Assembly (NCBI GenBank): GCA_009823395.1
Contig: CM020518.1
Span: 11,708,501-11,772,500, forward strand
Source: Thamnaconus septentrionalis
Taxonomy: Eukaryota; Chordata; Actinopteri; Tetraodontiformes; Monacanthidae
DNA: 64,000 nucleotides
Reading direction: 5' to 3'
Shown here: positions 1-29,961 of the stretch, one piece after another
Numbering within the stretch: the stretch's first letter is position 1
Layout: every line of letters starts with the position of its first letter
The notes under the pieces: model-generated
What the model was told of the DNA's origin: nothing
What the model saw: only the letters and a program-made list of their open reading frames with translations
The model's database searches: none
Position numbers and translations under genes: made by a program

Positions 1-846
1 CGCCCCACAGATTACCTCCCACACGTACACGGAAAATAAAAAAACATAGTTCAACATTCATTCGATGGACTGCGCGGTCGACAGCAAAATGTCACGGAGA
101 ATCACAAAGACGGGATCGGCGTCGTGTGCGTGCGCGGCGCGACCGAGTCGACGCTCGGCGAAACTTCGGTTTTCTCTTCCGCGAGGCTCAGAAAACGCAC
201 GGAGGACCGGAAGCGTTTGGACGCTTCGCTCGGCCCCGCGGGTGAACAACCGTCCACGCCCGCAGGTTCGACGCACGGTAAGACCAGAACTGACAGGCTC
301 ACTTCCAGCGGTACATCACAGCCAAGATTGAACACGTTTCCTAGGAAATGAGAAAAGAAAAAAAAATAATGGCATGTAGAAAGCCTATCGTTCTCTCGAT
401 AGAGGAAACAAACGCACGGCAAAGTAGCTAAATCACGAGGTCAAAACGAGAGCCTTTGTCACAGGGCGAGGATGGCTGTCGGAAAACGCAACGACAAATC
501 ACAAATGTTCCACAGCTTTTCACAACTATACAAGCATGCTACTTTTTCCCAGAGAAGCTGCTCTTCAAATATAAAGACTTTGTATGCTCTGTCGCAAAAA
601 AACAAACAAACAGCCTTTGCCCTGCAAAAGAATAGAAACACTGACAAAAAAAAACCTGCCCGCCGTACATGTAGTAACTTATGCTTGTTGATATGCGATA
701 ATTGTGAAACAATATCGTCCAGGACTGCATCCAGCAGGTTGCATCTTTAGCGTCGGCTGCTGTTCCTTGGTTTGAAGCTATCCTTGTGTGTTACGATTTC
801 TTCTTCTTCTTCTCTGGTAGAATTAAGTTGCTTTGTGAACTACGTT

Positions 847-1357
847 TTTATTTTTAGCACTGCACCGTCCAGAACAGTAGCTGTGTTTTTCTTCCCCTCC
901 CCTGATTCTATTACAATTCTTTTCAACGGCAAAGCAAAATTGTCCGGACATGGCTGCAGAGAAAAGAGGTGATTGATATCCTAATTTCCGTGAATGACGC
1001 GTCGTCGGGTGAATTTTCCTCCCGCGGGTTTGTTCTGTCGGCCCCTTCCCTCCCCTTGCCCGTGCAAGGGGGCACAGAGCGGTTGCAGCGCTACCACTTC
1101 CCTCCCACCCCATCTCCGCCAGGTCGGGAGGGGGTCCGTACCCTATCCCTCCCCCCCTTGTAAAGGGTGACATGTTCCCTGGGTAATAAGAGGTTCCCTA
1201 TGTTGTCTCTCGTGATGACTGACCTGCAGGGAAGGAGAAAGTCCTTGTTACAGCGTGAACGAAAACATTTCTGATGGAATTGGCAATGGAAAGTTGAGGT
1301 CGGGGAACGAGGGGGGGGAACCCACCTCACGGCGGAGGCGTTGACGCTGCGGGACAG
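847..1357 (-). other. tnpo1: Probable tnpo1 3' UTR with candidate poly(A) signal
   Basis: Sequence downstream of the tnpo1 TAA. On the minus strand an AATAAA hexamer lies at 847-852, about 0.5 kb after the stop, and is the nearest strong signal. The 3' end could lie further left, because vertebrate TNPO1 mRNAs can have long 3' UTRs. Positions 1-846 show no coding exon or RNA gene that I recognise. The assignment is positional. Confidence 0.35.
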
Positions 1358-20523
<19,166 letters not shown>

Positions 20524-21946
20524 CTTGCTCCGCTGCGCATAGAAAACAAGCAGGATCTGTCACCCAGACGTCTCGCTGTGCTGCGTAGCCTCCGAGACCG
20601 CAAATACGGCAACGTTGTAAATAAACCGTCAGGCTAAATGTCGAGAACCGGTGAAGTTTTCTCTCTCTCTGTGTCCCTGCCTCACAAGACGACGTAGCTT
20701 TGCTTTCTGCTGTAACGCTCCTGGCTGTTCAGGGTTTCAGACATGGGCCTGTGAACGGCGGCAGCCACATCCGTTTTCGAGCCGTGGAAGCTGCGCCTGC
20801 CTGCGAGCCATACGGAGTCGCCTCGCATTTATGCGGCCGCCGCATCAGCTGACGGGCGTCTGAGTGGTCCTAGCGCTGGGCGGCCGAGAGACTGGCATCT
20901 TCTCAAACCAGGGGGAACCGTCCCTGTTATTGAACACCAACGACTCTGAAATATTTGTGGTCATTTGAATATCTGATGGTGATGTTTGACGAGTGGAGAA
21001 AAGAGGACACGTTAAGGGAGTCGAACGGGCGCAATCGACAATAAGGCCTCTGTCCAACGGTACTCGAAGGCAGCATGTCTCGACTGAACTCCCCGTGATG
21101 TCATTGTTGGTTCGATATTTTTATATATATTTATTCGATGTATTTTCAGTGCAATTCTTATGTATTTAGTCTCTAATTTTATCCATCCTGACGGTCTTTT
21201 GTTTGTTCTTATCTGTTGATAAGTCGATCTTTTTTTTAATGTGTTTTAGTTGGTCATTGGAGTTATTTTATAGGACTGACTAAATTTCAATAAATTATAC
21301 AACGATCAAAAATGTACATAGATGAGTATTGGTTTTTTATATTTATATAACATTTATGTATTTATATAACATTTTATATTTTATACGTTTTTGGCGGCCA
21401 TTGGGAAGTAACAGGTATTAAAACACTTCGCAGCGACAACATCTAGAAAATTGCTATGCAAAATGTATGTATCGTATCAATAAATACTTTCCGACTGGCT
21501 TCATGCAATTATATATATATTACAACAGAATCTCGTTTTTCTTATTTTCATTAAATTTAAATTAACGTCTCTGAGAACAAAGATCAATGTGTTGTTCTTT
21601 TGCTCCACTAGATGGCAGCATACGCCAGAAATGCGCCCTGCGAGCTGCGAGCCCTAAATGAAGAAGTCAGCGGTGGTTTCAGTTCACTGCTGTCTCTCCC
21701 AACGTAGAGCAGCTTCCAATCAGCCAGTTTCCGCGTAGAAATATAGATCGCATCTTGCTTTCACACTCGCTTGCAGGACTTGTATACAGAATATTTATTT
21801 AGTATTTTTTGTACCGACTGTTTGAGGAAGCCTGAGAGGAGCCACAGCTCGCTAGGACGCGAGGATTTTTTTCCATCACTTTTTCTGCTTCGACTCTTCC
21901 TGTTAGCTGTTTGCAGAAAGAGTGTTTTTCTGCTGGTTGATGAAAC
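20524..21946. promoter_or_regulatory. Head-to-head promoter interval between tnpo1 and mob1b
   Basis: The two start codons diverge across 1.4 kb. The tnpo1 side (about 20140-20860) is rich in CpG, as expected for a housekeeping promoter. The mob1b side is AT-rich up to about 21600, then has a CCAATCAG box at 21716-21723, about 225 bp before the mob1b ATG. Nothing coding was seen between them. Transcription start sites cannot be fixed from sequence alone. Confidence 0.5.
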
Positions 21947-24900
21947 ATGAGCTTTCTCTTGTAAGTTATTCCCATGTTATTTATGTTCTTTAAAAATATA
22001 TATATGCTAGTGAACCTCACGTTAATGAAAAATGCAGTAATTGGGGCTAACGACAACGTCTCTGTGGCATAGCTATAGCATAACACCGGATAGGGCTAAT
22101 TCCTGGCTTGATCTTTGAATGTCTGATCTGGCTTTTTCATATTTCTTGTGTTCTTGTCAGCTGTTACTTTCATGAATGAAGTCATTTAAATCCGTAAACG
22201 GGGCGCTTTCTGCAAATCTATTCAAATATGCACGGCCTGTACTCCGAATATAAATATCAGCTAAAGTGACTCTGTAGCCTGGCCTGTGTATTTACTGGTG
22301 TTACGGTGGAACTGGCTAATTCAGCCACGACTTTACAAAATGGCCCAGCAGATTTCTAAATCCGCATATATTTGTTGTTGTTCTTTTTGTAACGTAAACA
22401 TATGATGTAGTTTGTATTTTAGCCAGCTAAAGGCCGGTTTTCGACCAGCAGTCCAGTTTTTAGTTTAGTGCTCTGTCTGTTAGTAGTAGTAGTAGTAGTA
22501 GTTTTACGTAATTTCAAAAATAGTCACGTATCACAAAATGATTTGTGCATTGATAATATGACTTTGTTTTTGGAAAGGTAGATCTCATATAATTAATTGG
22601 CTCCATCCTGTGGTGCTTGTTGATGTTACACAGCTAAAATGAGATTCCATAGCCTTATTTTAGTGTTGCCTTTTTTTGCATCTTGTCTTACTTTGCAATT
22701 CCTCAATGTTTAAAGTAATGACAAGTCTACCAAGCGGATGGGGAAGAACAGTTTGATCGAGAACGCTCACCAGATACCATCTGGAAAATATAAAGTCTCG
22801 TTCATCAAGTCCGTTTTATTCGTTCTGTGATATATTTCAGTTGATTATCTAATAAAAGCGAGAATGCTGTGAACTTCCATGTTGTGACAAGCTTCAGAAA
22901 TTCTTGTCTAATTGGGCAGTGAATGTGTGCTATTGAACACGGCCCCGCTCCGACTGGCCTCATTAGACATTACACACACACAGAGACACACTGTTCTCAT
23001 CCGTCCCACTCCTGGCTCTGCTAAACCCATTAGTCAACAACAACAACAGGACTTTTTCATCAGCCTAATATCCTCGCTTCTTCACGGGCCTGTTTCATTC
23101 ATTGAGACTGTAGACATAATCGTTTGTCATGGCATATGGCTTCCTCCTTATTCATCACTGTGTTTGTCTTCTCTTTTGGCGTGTGCGTGATTTACAGTGG
23201 AAACCGTTCAGCCAGGACGTTCAAGCCCAAGAAGAATATCCCCGAGGGATCGCACCAGTACGAGCTGTTGAAACATGCTGAGGCCACACTGGGAAGTGGG
23301 AACCTGCGCATGGCCGTCATGCTGCCTGACGGCGAAGACTTAAATGAGTGGGTCGCAGTGAATAGTAAGCACCAGTTTAATCTGTCATCTTCCACCGCAT
23401 TGGCATTTTCATCATCTCTTTTGCCATCAAGAGCAAAATAGATGATTAATGCCAACATTTTTAACAATAAATTGCCTGCCTTTGTGATGTCACAAAGGGC
23501 ACCTCTGCCTCTGCCAGGCTAGTGTCATCACTGTGCGGCAGTTATTTGTTTTGCGCCCTGCGATCGCCTCACAGCCACCTTGTTCGTGTCCTCTTCCAAA
23601 CCCTTGGAAGGTCCACCAAGGTATCACCTTCAGTTGGAACCTAAAGTCATCATATTTTTTCCTGGGAGGTCATAAACAGAGGGACAAGCGTGACGTTTTC
23701 TTGGGGGAGAAGAAACAAAGTCCTCCAAAGCGGTAAAGCGTCGGACTTTTAAATTCGGAGCCGTGCCTGTGAAATCTAAATGAGTTGAGCTGAGGGCGAA
23801 GTATCAGAATGAAAGATCTTGGCACTCCGCCATAGACCATGCGCATTCATTCTAGGAAAAACCGCCGTGAATGTTAAATAGACCACATTGTGTGCGCTCT
23901 GCGAGCTTCGTTTACTTTTCCCTGAAATTGGACAAGTGGCTGGTCAGTCAAAGACTCATTTCCCCTTTTCCCCCTGCAGAGTTTGACATTTTCAGTCCTG
24001 CAGCATGTTTGCTCGTGACCGTCGTGGTACTGAAGGCAGTGGTAGAGTCCTGTGCATTTCTGTTAGAGAACAACACGGAACTTAAAGCCCGGGACTGCAG
24101 TCAGCCGCCGCATTCCCTCAACATGTTCAGGCGTCTTGCAGCTCGGTTAAGTGTGACTGAAAGACGTGTTGGCTAAGACATCACGCCGACGGTCGTGCTT
24201 TCCTGTTTCACAAAAGGATGGCAGGCAGCATGCAGCAAGCCTCCGAGTGAATCAGTGCTCACATGGGCTGTTAGAACTTGCACAACAAAGGGAAGTTGGA
24301 GTCACTTCTCCCACTGGCAAGTTTCTGTGACTTTCCTCATGATGCCTGCTCACGAGAAGCGTCTCACTTTGTGTTCTCAGCTCGCTCTTTTGCTATTTTC
24401 TTTGGTGTTTTTTGTTTCTAGTGGCAGTAGATTTTGCAGAATTTAATCAGGATTTTGTTTTACCAGCAGATCAATATTCTGTAATTTTTTTATGAGAGAA
24501 ACAAAAATATGAACCATTTGCCCTCTGAAACCCAAACATTTGCTGCACCCAGTGAGTTGCACTTTAATTAAACTGATCTATTTTTGGAGCCCCTTCTGTT
24601 TCACCCCCTTCGTTTCCTCGGCTCTGCTGTCTGCTTGCATACGCCTCTGTGCCAGTCTGGGCCCTCAGTCCAATCTGTCAGGGACAGCGTGATGATGATG
24701 ATGATGATGATGATGATGACGACTCCAACAGCTCAGGAGACGCCACTCCAGATCTACCACTCTTCTCATTCCAGGAGTTGTGCCTATCAATTTTGCGTTC
24801 CGTTTAAATTTTCACTGTCTGGTGTTGTGGGACTGTTGAAAGGTTTACAAGGAATTCTTGTGCGGCATCAAGTTGAAACACGCCTTTCTCCTTGCCGTCA

Positions 24901-27900
24901 AGAACACCTTTAGCTGTTTCTCCCCCCCTGCAAGTAATAATAATGAACAGGGTGCATGATGTCATGACAACTTTTCAAACAACATGAGCATTGATGAGCA
25001 GTTTGGCTTCGGCCTTCCCCAATCTTCGACTGAACCCTGGGTGTGAAAAAAACAAACAACTTTTTTGAAGGCTGCAAATTAGGGACGGTAACAATTAATC
25101 GAGAATTTAATCGATTAAATTAAATTAAATTAAATTAGCCTCAATTAATTGAACATTTTTTACATGGGTAGTTATACTTTGATGGTCATAATATACCTAG
25201 AACAAGGTGCTTTTAAACAACCTTTTTTAAAAGATAGTTGAAATGTGACCCATTAGAAGTCCACTTAAAGTCAGAGGATAAATGCTTTTACTCTTCTCTA
25301 ATGTAAAAATGACTCAACATTATTTAAAGGTTAAATAATGTGTTCCTTACACATTTTTCATTGTGGCATTTAGGTTCTCAGGAAGCATCGCTGCTTATCA
25401 ATTAATCGTTAATTAATCGATAAGGTCAATTAACCAACGATTAATGAATGAATCGATAATTTGCATCCCTGCTGCAGATTAATACTAATAGGTTAATACG
25501 CTTCAGGCCATAATAACTGTATAGGAGCCTGAGTAACACAGATTTTTCTCCTTTCACTGGCCTTTGACGGCCATTCAGCACCACAGACTATGGGTCTGCT
25601 CGCTGTGTGTCTGTTAAGTTTTGTTGGTTTGTTTTTTTTTTTTTTGCTGCCAATCTGTAATCAGCAGAAGGAAAGGCTAATTTTGCTGTTTGCCCCTGGG
25701 ACTGGGTTATCTGCCACAGATAACAGGCGCTGACCCTGGTTTGCAGTTTGGCCGGGGCAGTAAGGTGGGGTGTGGGAAACTTGAAACCAGCTATTCCAAC
25801 TGGAACTCTTGGTATTCACTCTCCAGAATGTTTAATGTGAATATGCTTTCCCCCCCCCTCCCCTCCTCAGCTGTGGATTTCTTCAACCAGATCAACATGC
25901 TGTACGGCACCATCACGGATTTTTGCACAGAAGACAGCTGTCCTGTCATGTCTGCCGGTCCAAGGTGAGTTTGCTGTCGTGGTCTTATCTCCCCCTGCTG
26001 TTCCGCTGGTCTCTGCATGTCAAGGAACCGAAGGGCGTGGTTTGGTGGCGGGGGGTCTGCAGTTGCTGTAATGATGGTTGTCAGCAGGACGTGACCACTT
26101 GGCGACCTCCGTCTGCCTTGGCTAATTTTACTCAGGCCGTCTTTAGGCTCGATGTTTTTGTGCTTTTCTGTAAGCCAGGGCTATTTAAAAATATATAAAT
26201 AAAACAGTTCCTCCGTCTTCCTCATAGGTATGAATACCACTGGGCTGATGGAACCAACATCAAGAAGCCCATCAAATGCTCTGCTCCCAAGTATATTGAC
26301 TACCTGATGACATGGGTGCAGGACCAGCTTGATGACGAGACACTTTTCCCTTCCAAGATTGGTGAGCTGTCCCCCTGTCTGCGAAAGAGGATTAGGGCCA
26401 CAAGAAGAGAAAAACAATATGACAGGAAGGAGATTTTTATTTAAGTTTTCATTTTGAGTTTTAAGTTGAAATTTTCGTGAATAAAGCTAAAATTTTGTGA
26501 AAAAGGTCAACGTAACAAAGACACAATTTCGTGATTAAAGTCAAAATTTCATTAATAAAGACAAAACATTTTGACTTACTTCATGTTGACATTAATTGCA
26601 AAATGAAAATTTTATTTGTGATTTGTTCGTCTTTTTTATGTCAACTTTATTCCCGATTTGGAAACTTTAAAAAATATATATATATTTCTTAATTTTTTTT
26701 CTCTTCTTGTGGACCTAATCCTCTTCCATACCCCGTCACTCCTGTCTGTAGCTGCCTTCTTTTTCATTGTGTCACTGATAGTTGTATGGTTCTGTTGATG
26801 CTCGGCTTTAAATGTAGAGGCAAATTCTGATCGTCATAACCATTCTGTAGCTTCACTGAGGGGTAGAACTCCACTCACTGCCAGCACAATGGGAGCCTGT
26901 GATGGCCATGCCTCTCTCAAATACATATACAGTATATATATATATATATATATAAAAAAAAAATCACATGTCTCCTTACTGCTCATGTGATGCGTCCAAA
27001 AGATTCTGTCTCCTGATTTTGCTTGAAATGGCAACAAGTGTCTAGTTCAGAGGCTCTAAGCCAATCAGATTCTTCCTTGAACGTTTGCTTTTTCAGCCCT
27101 CCTTGTGTTTGAAGTAGCCTGCACACAGCAACTTCAAACAAGTTTTCTAATGTCATATCTCCTAGGTTTTTTTTTTTTTTTTTTTTTAATTAAAATTATT
27201 TACACAAGGTGGAATTCCTTCAATGCATAAAATTCCAGAACGTATCAAACGTTTGATTCAAGTGACGCAAGTTTTGAGCTTCATGTGGAAAACAAATGTG
27301 AAGATCTGAAGTTATAAAAGAAACAGGCAACAAAGAGGAAGAAGATGACAGAGGCTTGTTAAAGTCTGGGGGCTGGGGGTGGGAGGTGGAGGTGGTATCG
27401 TCTTAGTCATCAGCATTACACAGCCCATAAAGACCGGCCCTTTGCTTGTTAAAACAACTGCTCATAATTCCCCCAGAACAGCCGCAGATGATTCAGAAGT
27501 TGATGCGGTCAGCGTTCTGTCGAGTTCCTTCACACATTCCATCACAGTTGGCTGCTCCAGGCGAGCGAGCTAGCGCGGGCTTGCTTGTTCCCGCGTGGAG
27601 CCTTGATGGAGTTGGAGCTCAGCCAGCGCTATTAAACCCCTTCGCCCTTAAACCAACGATTGAGGCCGCTGAACCCGGAGTGTCGTTCTCTCCGCTCCGA
27701 GAGCCTCTCTTACTGCTGTGTGTGTGTTTGTTCAAGGAGATTTCAAACAAAAACTGGGGTTTCGACACCCGGGAACCACCAGGAACGTGGGCTTTTGCAC
27801 GTGTCCTGTCCTGTTACGCAACTCGTTTTACATCATCCGTACAGTGGCTACTCCAGTTGTTCATGTATTTAAAGAGGCAGTCCGACGGCCCTGCGTGCCG

Positions 27901-29961
27901 GCAGGTCCTGCGTCCTACAGGTGAACCCTTCAACGTTTGCGACCATGAGGTGGTTCCATTGTTGTTTGCACTTGACTTAACTCGTGCCGCAGCACGCCTG
28001 CAAAGGACGTTTGCGACACGGAGAACACATACCAGGGTTACTGCTTGGCCTTCATCACTTTCAGCTTCATCAGGACTGTCTGCTTTAGCTCAGGCTCAGT
28101 TCAAGGCAGAGCAGGCCAGGGAAGTAAAGGATGGGCAACTAACAGGAAAGAGACGCAATATGCACAATATTGCAGCTTTGAACTGCCAGCGTGATTGTCC
28201 CGATTGGCCCCACGAATCCACACGAGTGGTGTTTCTCTACCTTAAACATCCAGGTCCCTTCCTTTGCCAAACAAGGCCACATCCATTTGCTTGAGTAGCT
28301 TCAGAATGATCAGATAAGCCATGTCGCAGTGGTCAAAGGTAAACTCACACTCCCAGCTTGACTCATTGGCACATCACTGAAAAAGTCAGTTCTCAACAGG
28401 GGGAGGGTGGAGCTGAATGTCTAAAGCAGGGTGGTGGGCAAACTTTTAGACTGGTGGCTGACAACAAAGGGTTCTAAAATTTGACAGAGGGGGCTGGAGC
28501 AGGAGCAGATGGAGGAAGTGTTTTAATGAGCCACCTCATAGGAGAAGGAAATATATCCTGGGATAATGTGCTTTATTGTCAATCGGAAATTAACAAAAGC
28601 GTTACAACAAAGTATGTCTAAGAAGCCCCACGGTATTTAACTCTTTATTGGAATTACTAATAAAACTACTCACCATTAATATAGTAAGTAGTTAAACTAC
28701 TATAGTAATGATGGTATTAGTTATAGTTGAACTATAATTACTATTACCATCATTACTTTCATAGTCTAACTACTATAGTAATGATGGTATTAGTAATTAT
28801 TTTATATCATGGTAATTACTATTACCATCATTACTGTAGTAGTTTAACTGCTACACCATCATTACTATAGTAGTTTAGCTACTATACCATCATTACTGTA
28901 GTAGTTAAACTACTATAGTAATGATGGTAATAGTAATTATAGTCAAACTATAATTATTATTGTTGTTATTTACTATTAATGTCATTTCTTCAAGTTCGGT
29001 GGCCCGGATTGCAAAGCTTAACGGGCCGCATATGGCCCCCGGGCCGCAGTTTGCCCACGCCTGCTCTAAAGCGCGTGTCTCTCCTGTCACCCAGGCGTCC
29101 CCTTCAAGAGGAACTTCATGTCGGTGGCCAAGACCATCCTGAAGCGCCTGTTCAGAGTCTACGCTCACATTTACCACCAACACTTTGACTCGGTCATGCA
29201 GCTGCAGGAGGAGGCCCACCTCAACACATCCTTCAAACACTTCATCTTCTTTGTTCAGGTAATCTCGTCAATGTCGTATTGCCGCCTGCAGTCTTTACTC
29301 CACGGTATCCACTCAGTCTTTAAACTGCCACAATGCCAATCAATTCAGTTTTTATCCATCTGTCACATGTGAGTCCTTCAAGTCAACACAAATGTTATTT
29401 TTAAATGTGCGGGAAGTCCGGCAGCTGCAAAGTAGCCCCGGGCCTTCGCACCGCACACACCGCCGCTTTTGTGTCCAACCGCCGATATGTTTTCATAGTG
29501 GAATGTTCTCTGTTAAAAGTGTGTAAAAATAAGAAATGTGTCACACTTTCAAAGGCCAACATTCGAACCCGCTGCCGCAGTTGTTTTCTGAAAGTCACAG
29601 CCGTCAACACATCTGATAGTTTCACATCTGTTTTTATTTTTCTGCCTTCTCAGCAAGTTTTTTTAAGCCGACTTCACATTCCTACAGTGGTGCATCTGCT
29701 TCTTTTCTCGCATGTGACCATGTAGGGCTGAAAAGACTTGATGCCCCATCACACCAAATTAAAGGACTGACGTTTCGCTGTATTATTGATATACCATCTT
29801 TGCAATTTAAAAAAATGGCATGGAAAAAAATTATTTCAACGGGCTTTGGTAAACCATTGCTTTGTCTTTGTGTTTTTCTGCAGGAGTTTAACCTCATCGA
29901 CAGGAAAGAGCTGGTGCCGCTGCAGGAGCTGATCGAAAAACTCACAACCAAGGACAGATAA
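21947..29961 (+). CDS. mob1b: MOB kinase activator 1 (Mob1B-like), complete, 6 exons
   Basis: Hippo-pathway adaptor. It is phosphorylated by MST1/2 and then activates LATS and NDR kinases in the cytoplasm. Coding exons: 21947-21960, 23198-23364, 25871-25964, 26228-26361, 29095-29258, 29884-29961, giving 651 nt or 216 aa, the exact family length. The tiny first exon encodes MSFL plus two bases of the next codon, and the protein begins [17 protein letters not shown]. Thr12 (RTF) and Thr35 (EATLGSG) match the known MST sites. The zinc ligands appear as the CTEDSC cysteines and the histidines of [20 protein letters not shown] and ITDFC favour MOB1B over MOB1A, as does the neighbouring dck gene. 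The C-terminus is EKLTTKDR. All splice sites are GT-AG. A hAT element ends 31 bp before exon 5. Whether this is the a or b fish duplicate cannot be told. Confidence 0.95.
23440..23530 (-). repeat. Dispersed palindrome-bearing repeat, copy C
   Basis: Inverted, shorter copy with a perfect 20-bp palindrome CCTTTGTGATGTCACAAAGG (23479-23498) in mob1b intron 2. Outer limits are uncertain. Confidence 0.5.
24691..24719. repeat. (GAT)n microsatellite
   Basis: About ten GAT units in mob1b intron 2. Confidence 0.9.
25080..25471. mobile_element. hAT-like MITE, family 2, opposite orientation
   Basis: A 392-bp element in mob1b intron 2 that matches the reverse complement of the 16299 copy, including the CAATTAATCGA subterminal region and the central segment. 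Flanking duplications CTGCAAAT (25072-25079) and CTGCAGAT (25472-25479) match at 7 of 8 positions. Confidence 0.75.
26385..26725. mobile_element. Foldback element with ~30-bp inverted ends around a degenerate tandem array
   Basis: Left end 26385-26414 (AAGAGGATTAGGGCCACAAG onward) and right end 26696-26725 are nearly perfect reverse complements. The interior is a degenerate array of ~25-28-bp units built on AAATTTCGTGATTAAAGTC, and the right part reads in inverse orientation. It lies 23 bp after the mob1b exon 4 donor. No target duplication was recognised. Confidence 0.65.
28427..29063. mobile_element. hAT-like MITE, family 1 copy next to mob1b exon 5
   Basis: A 637-bp element in mob1b intron 4. 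The left end is CAGGGTGGTGGGCAAAC and the right end GTTTGCCCACGCCTG. Flanking 8-bp duplications GTCTAAAG (28419-28426) and CTCTAAAG (29064-29071) differ at one base and fit the hAT target preference. The centre (28680-28945) is a cluster of alternating inverted repeats. The right end lies 31 bp from exon 5. Confidence 0.8.

Larger units (their letters stand above)
21961..25870 (+). other. mob1b: mob1b introns 1 and 2
   Basis: Apart from exon 2 (23198-23364), this region contains palindrome repeat copy C, the GAT repeat and the family 2 MITE at 25080. Nothing else was recognised. Confidence 0.65.
26362..29094 (+). other. mob1b: mob1b intron 4
   Basis: 2.7 kb with the foldback element, then a stretch with a 282-codon open frame (27446-28294) that has no recognisable protein character, then the family 1 MITE. 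No exon was supported. Confidence 0.65.

Noticed and set aside
27446..28294. 282-codon open frame on the plus strand, the longest in the window
   Set aside because: It lies within mob1b intron 4, has no recognisable domain or family signature, mixed composition and no supporting splice pattern. Chance frame.
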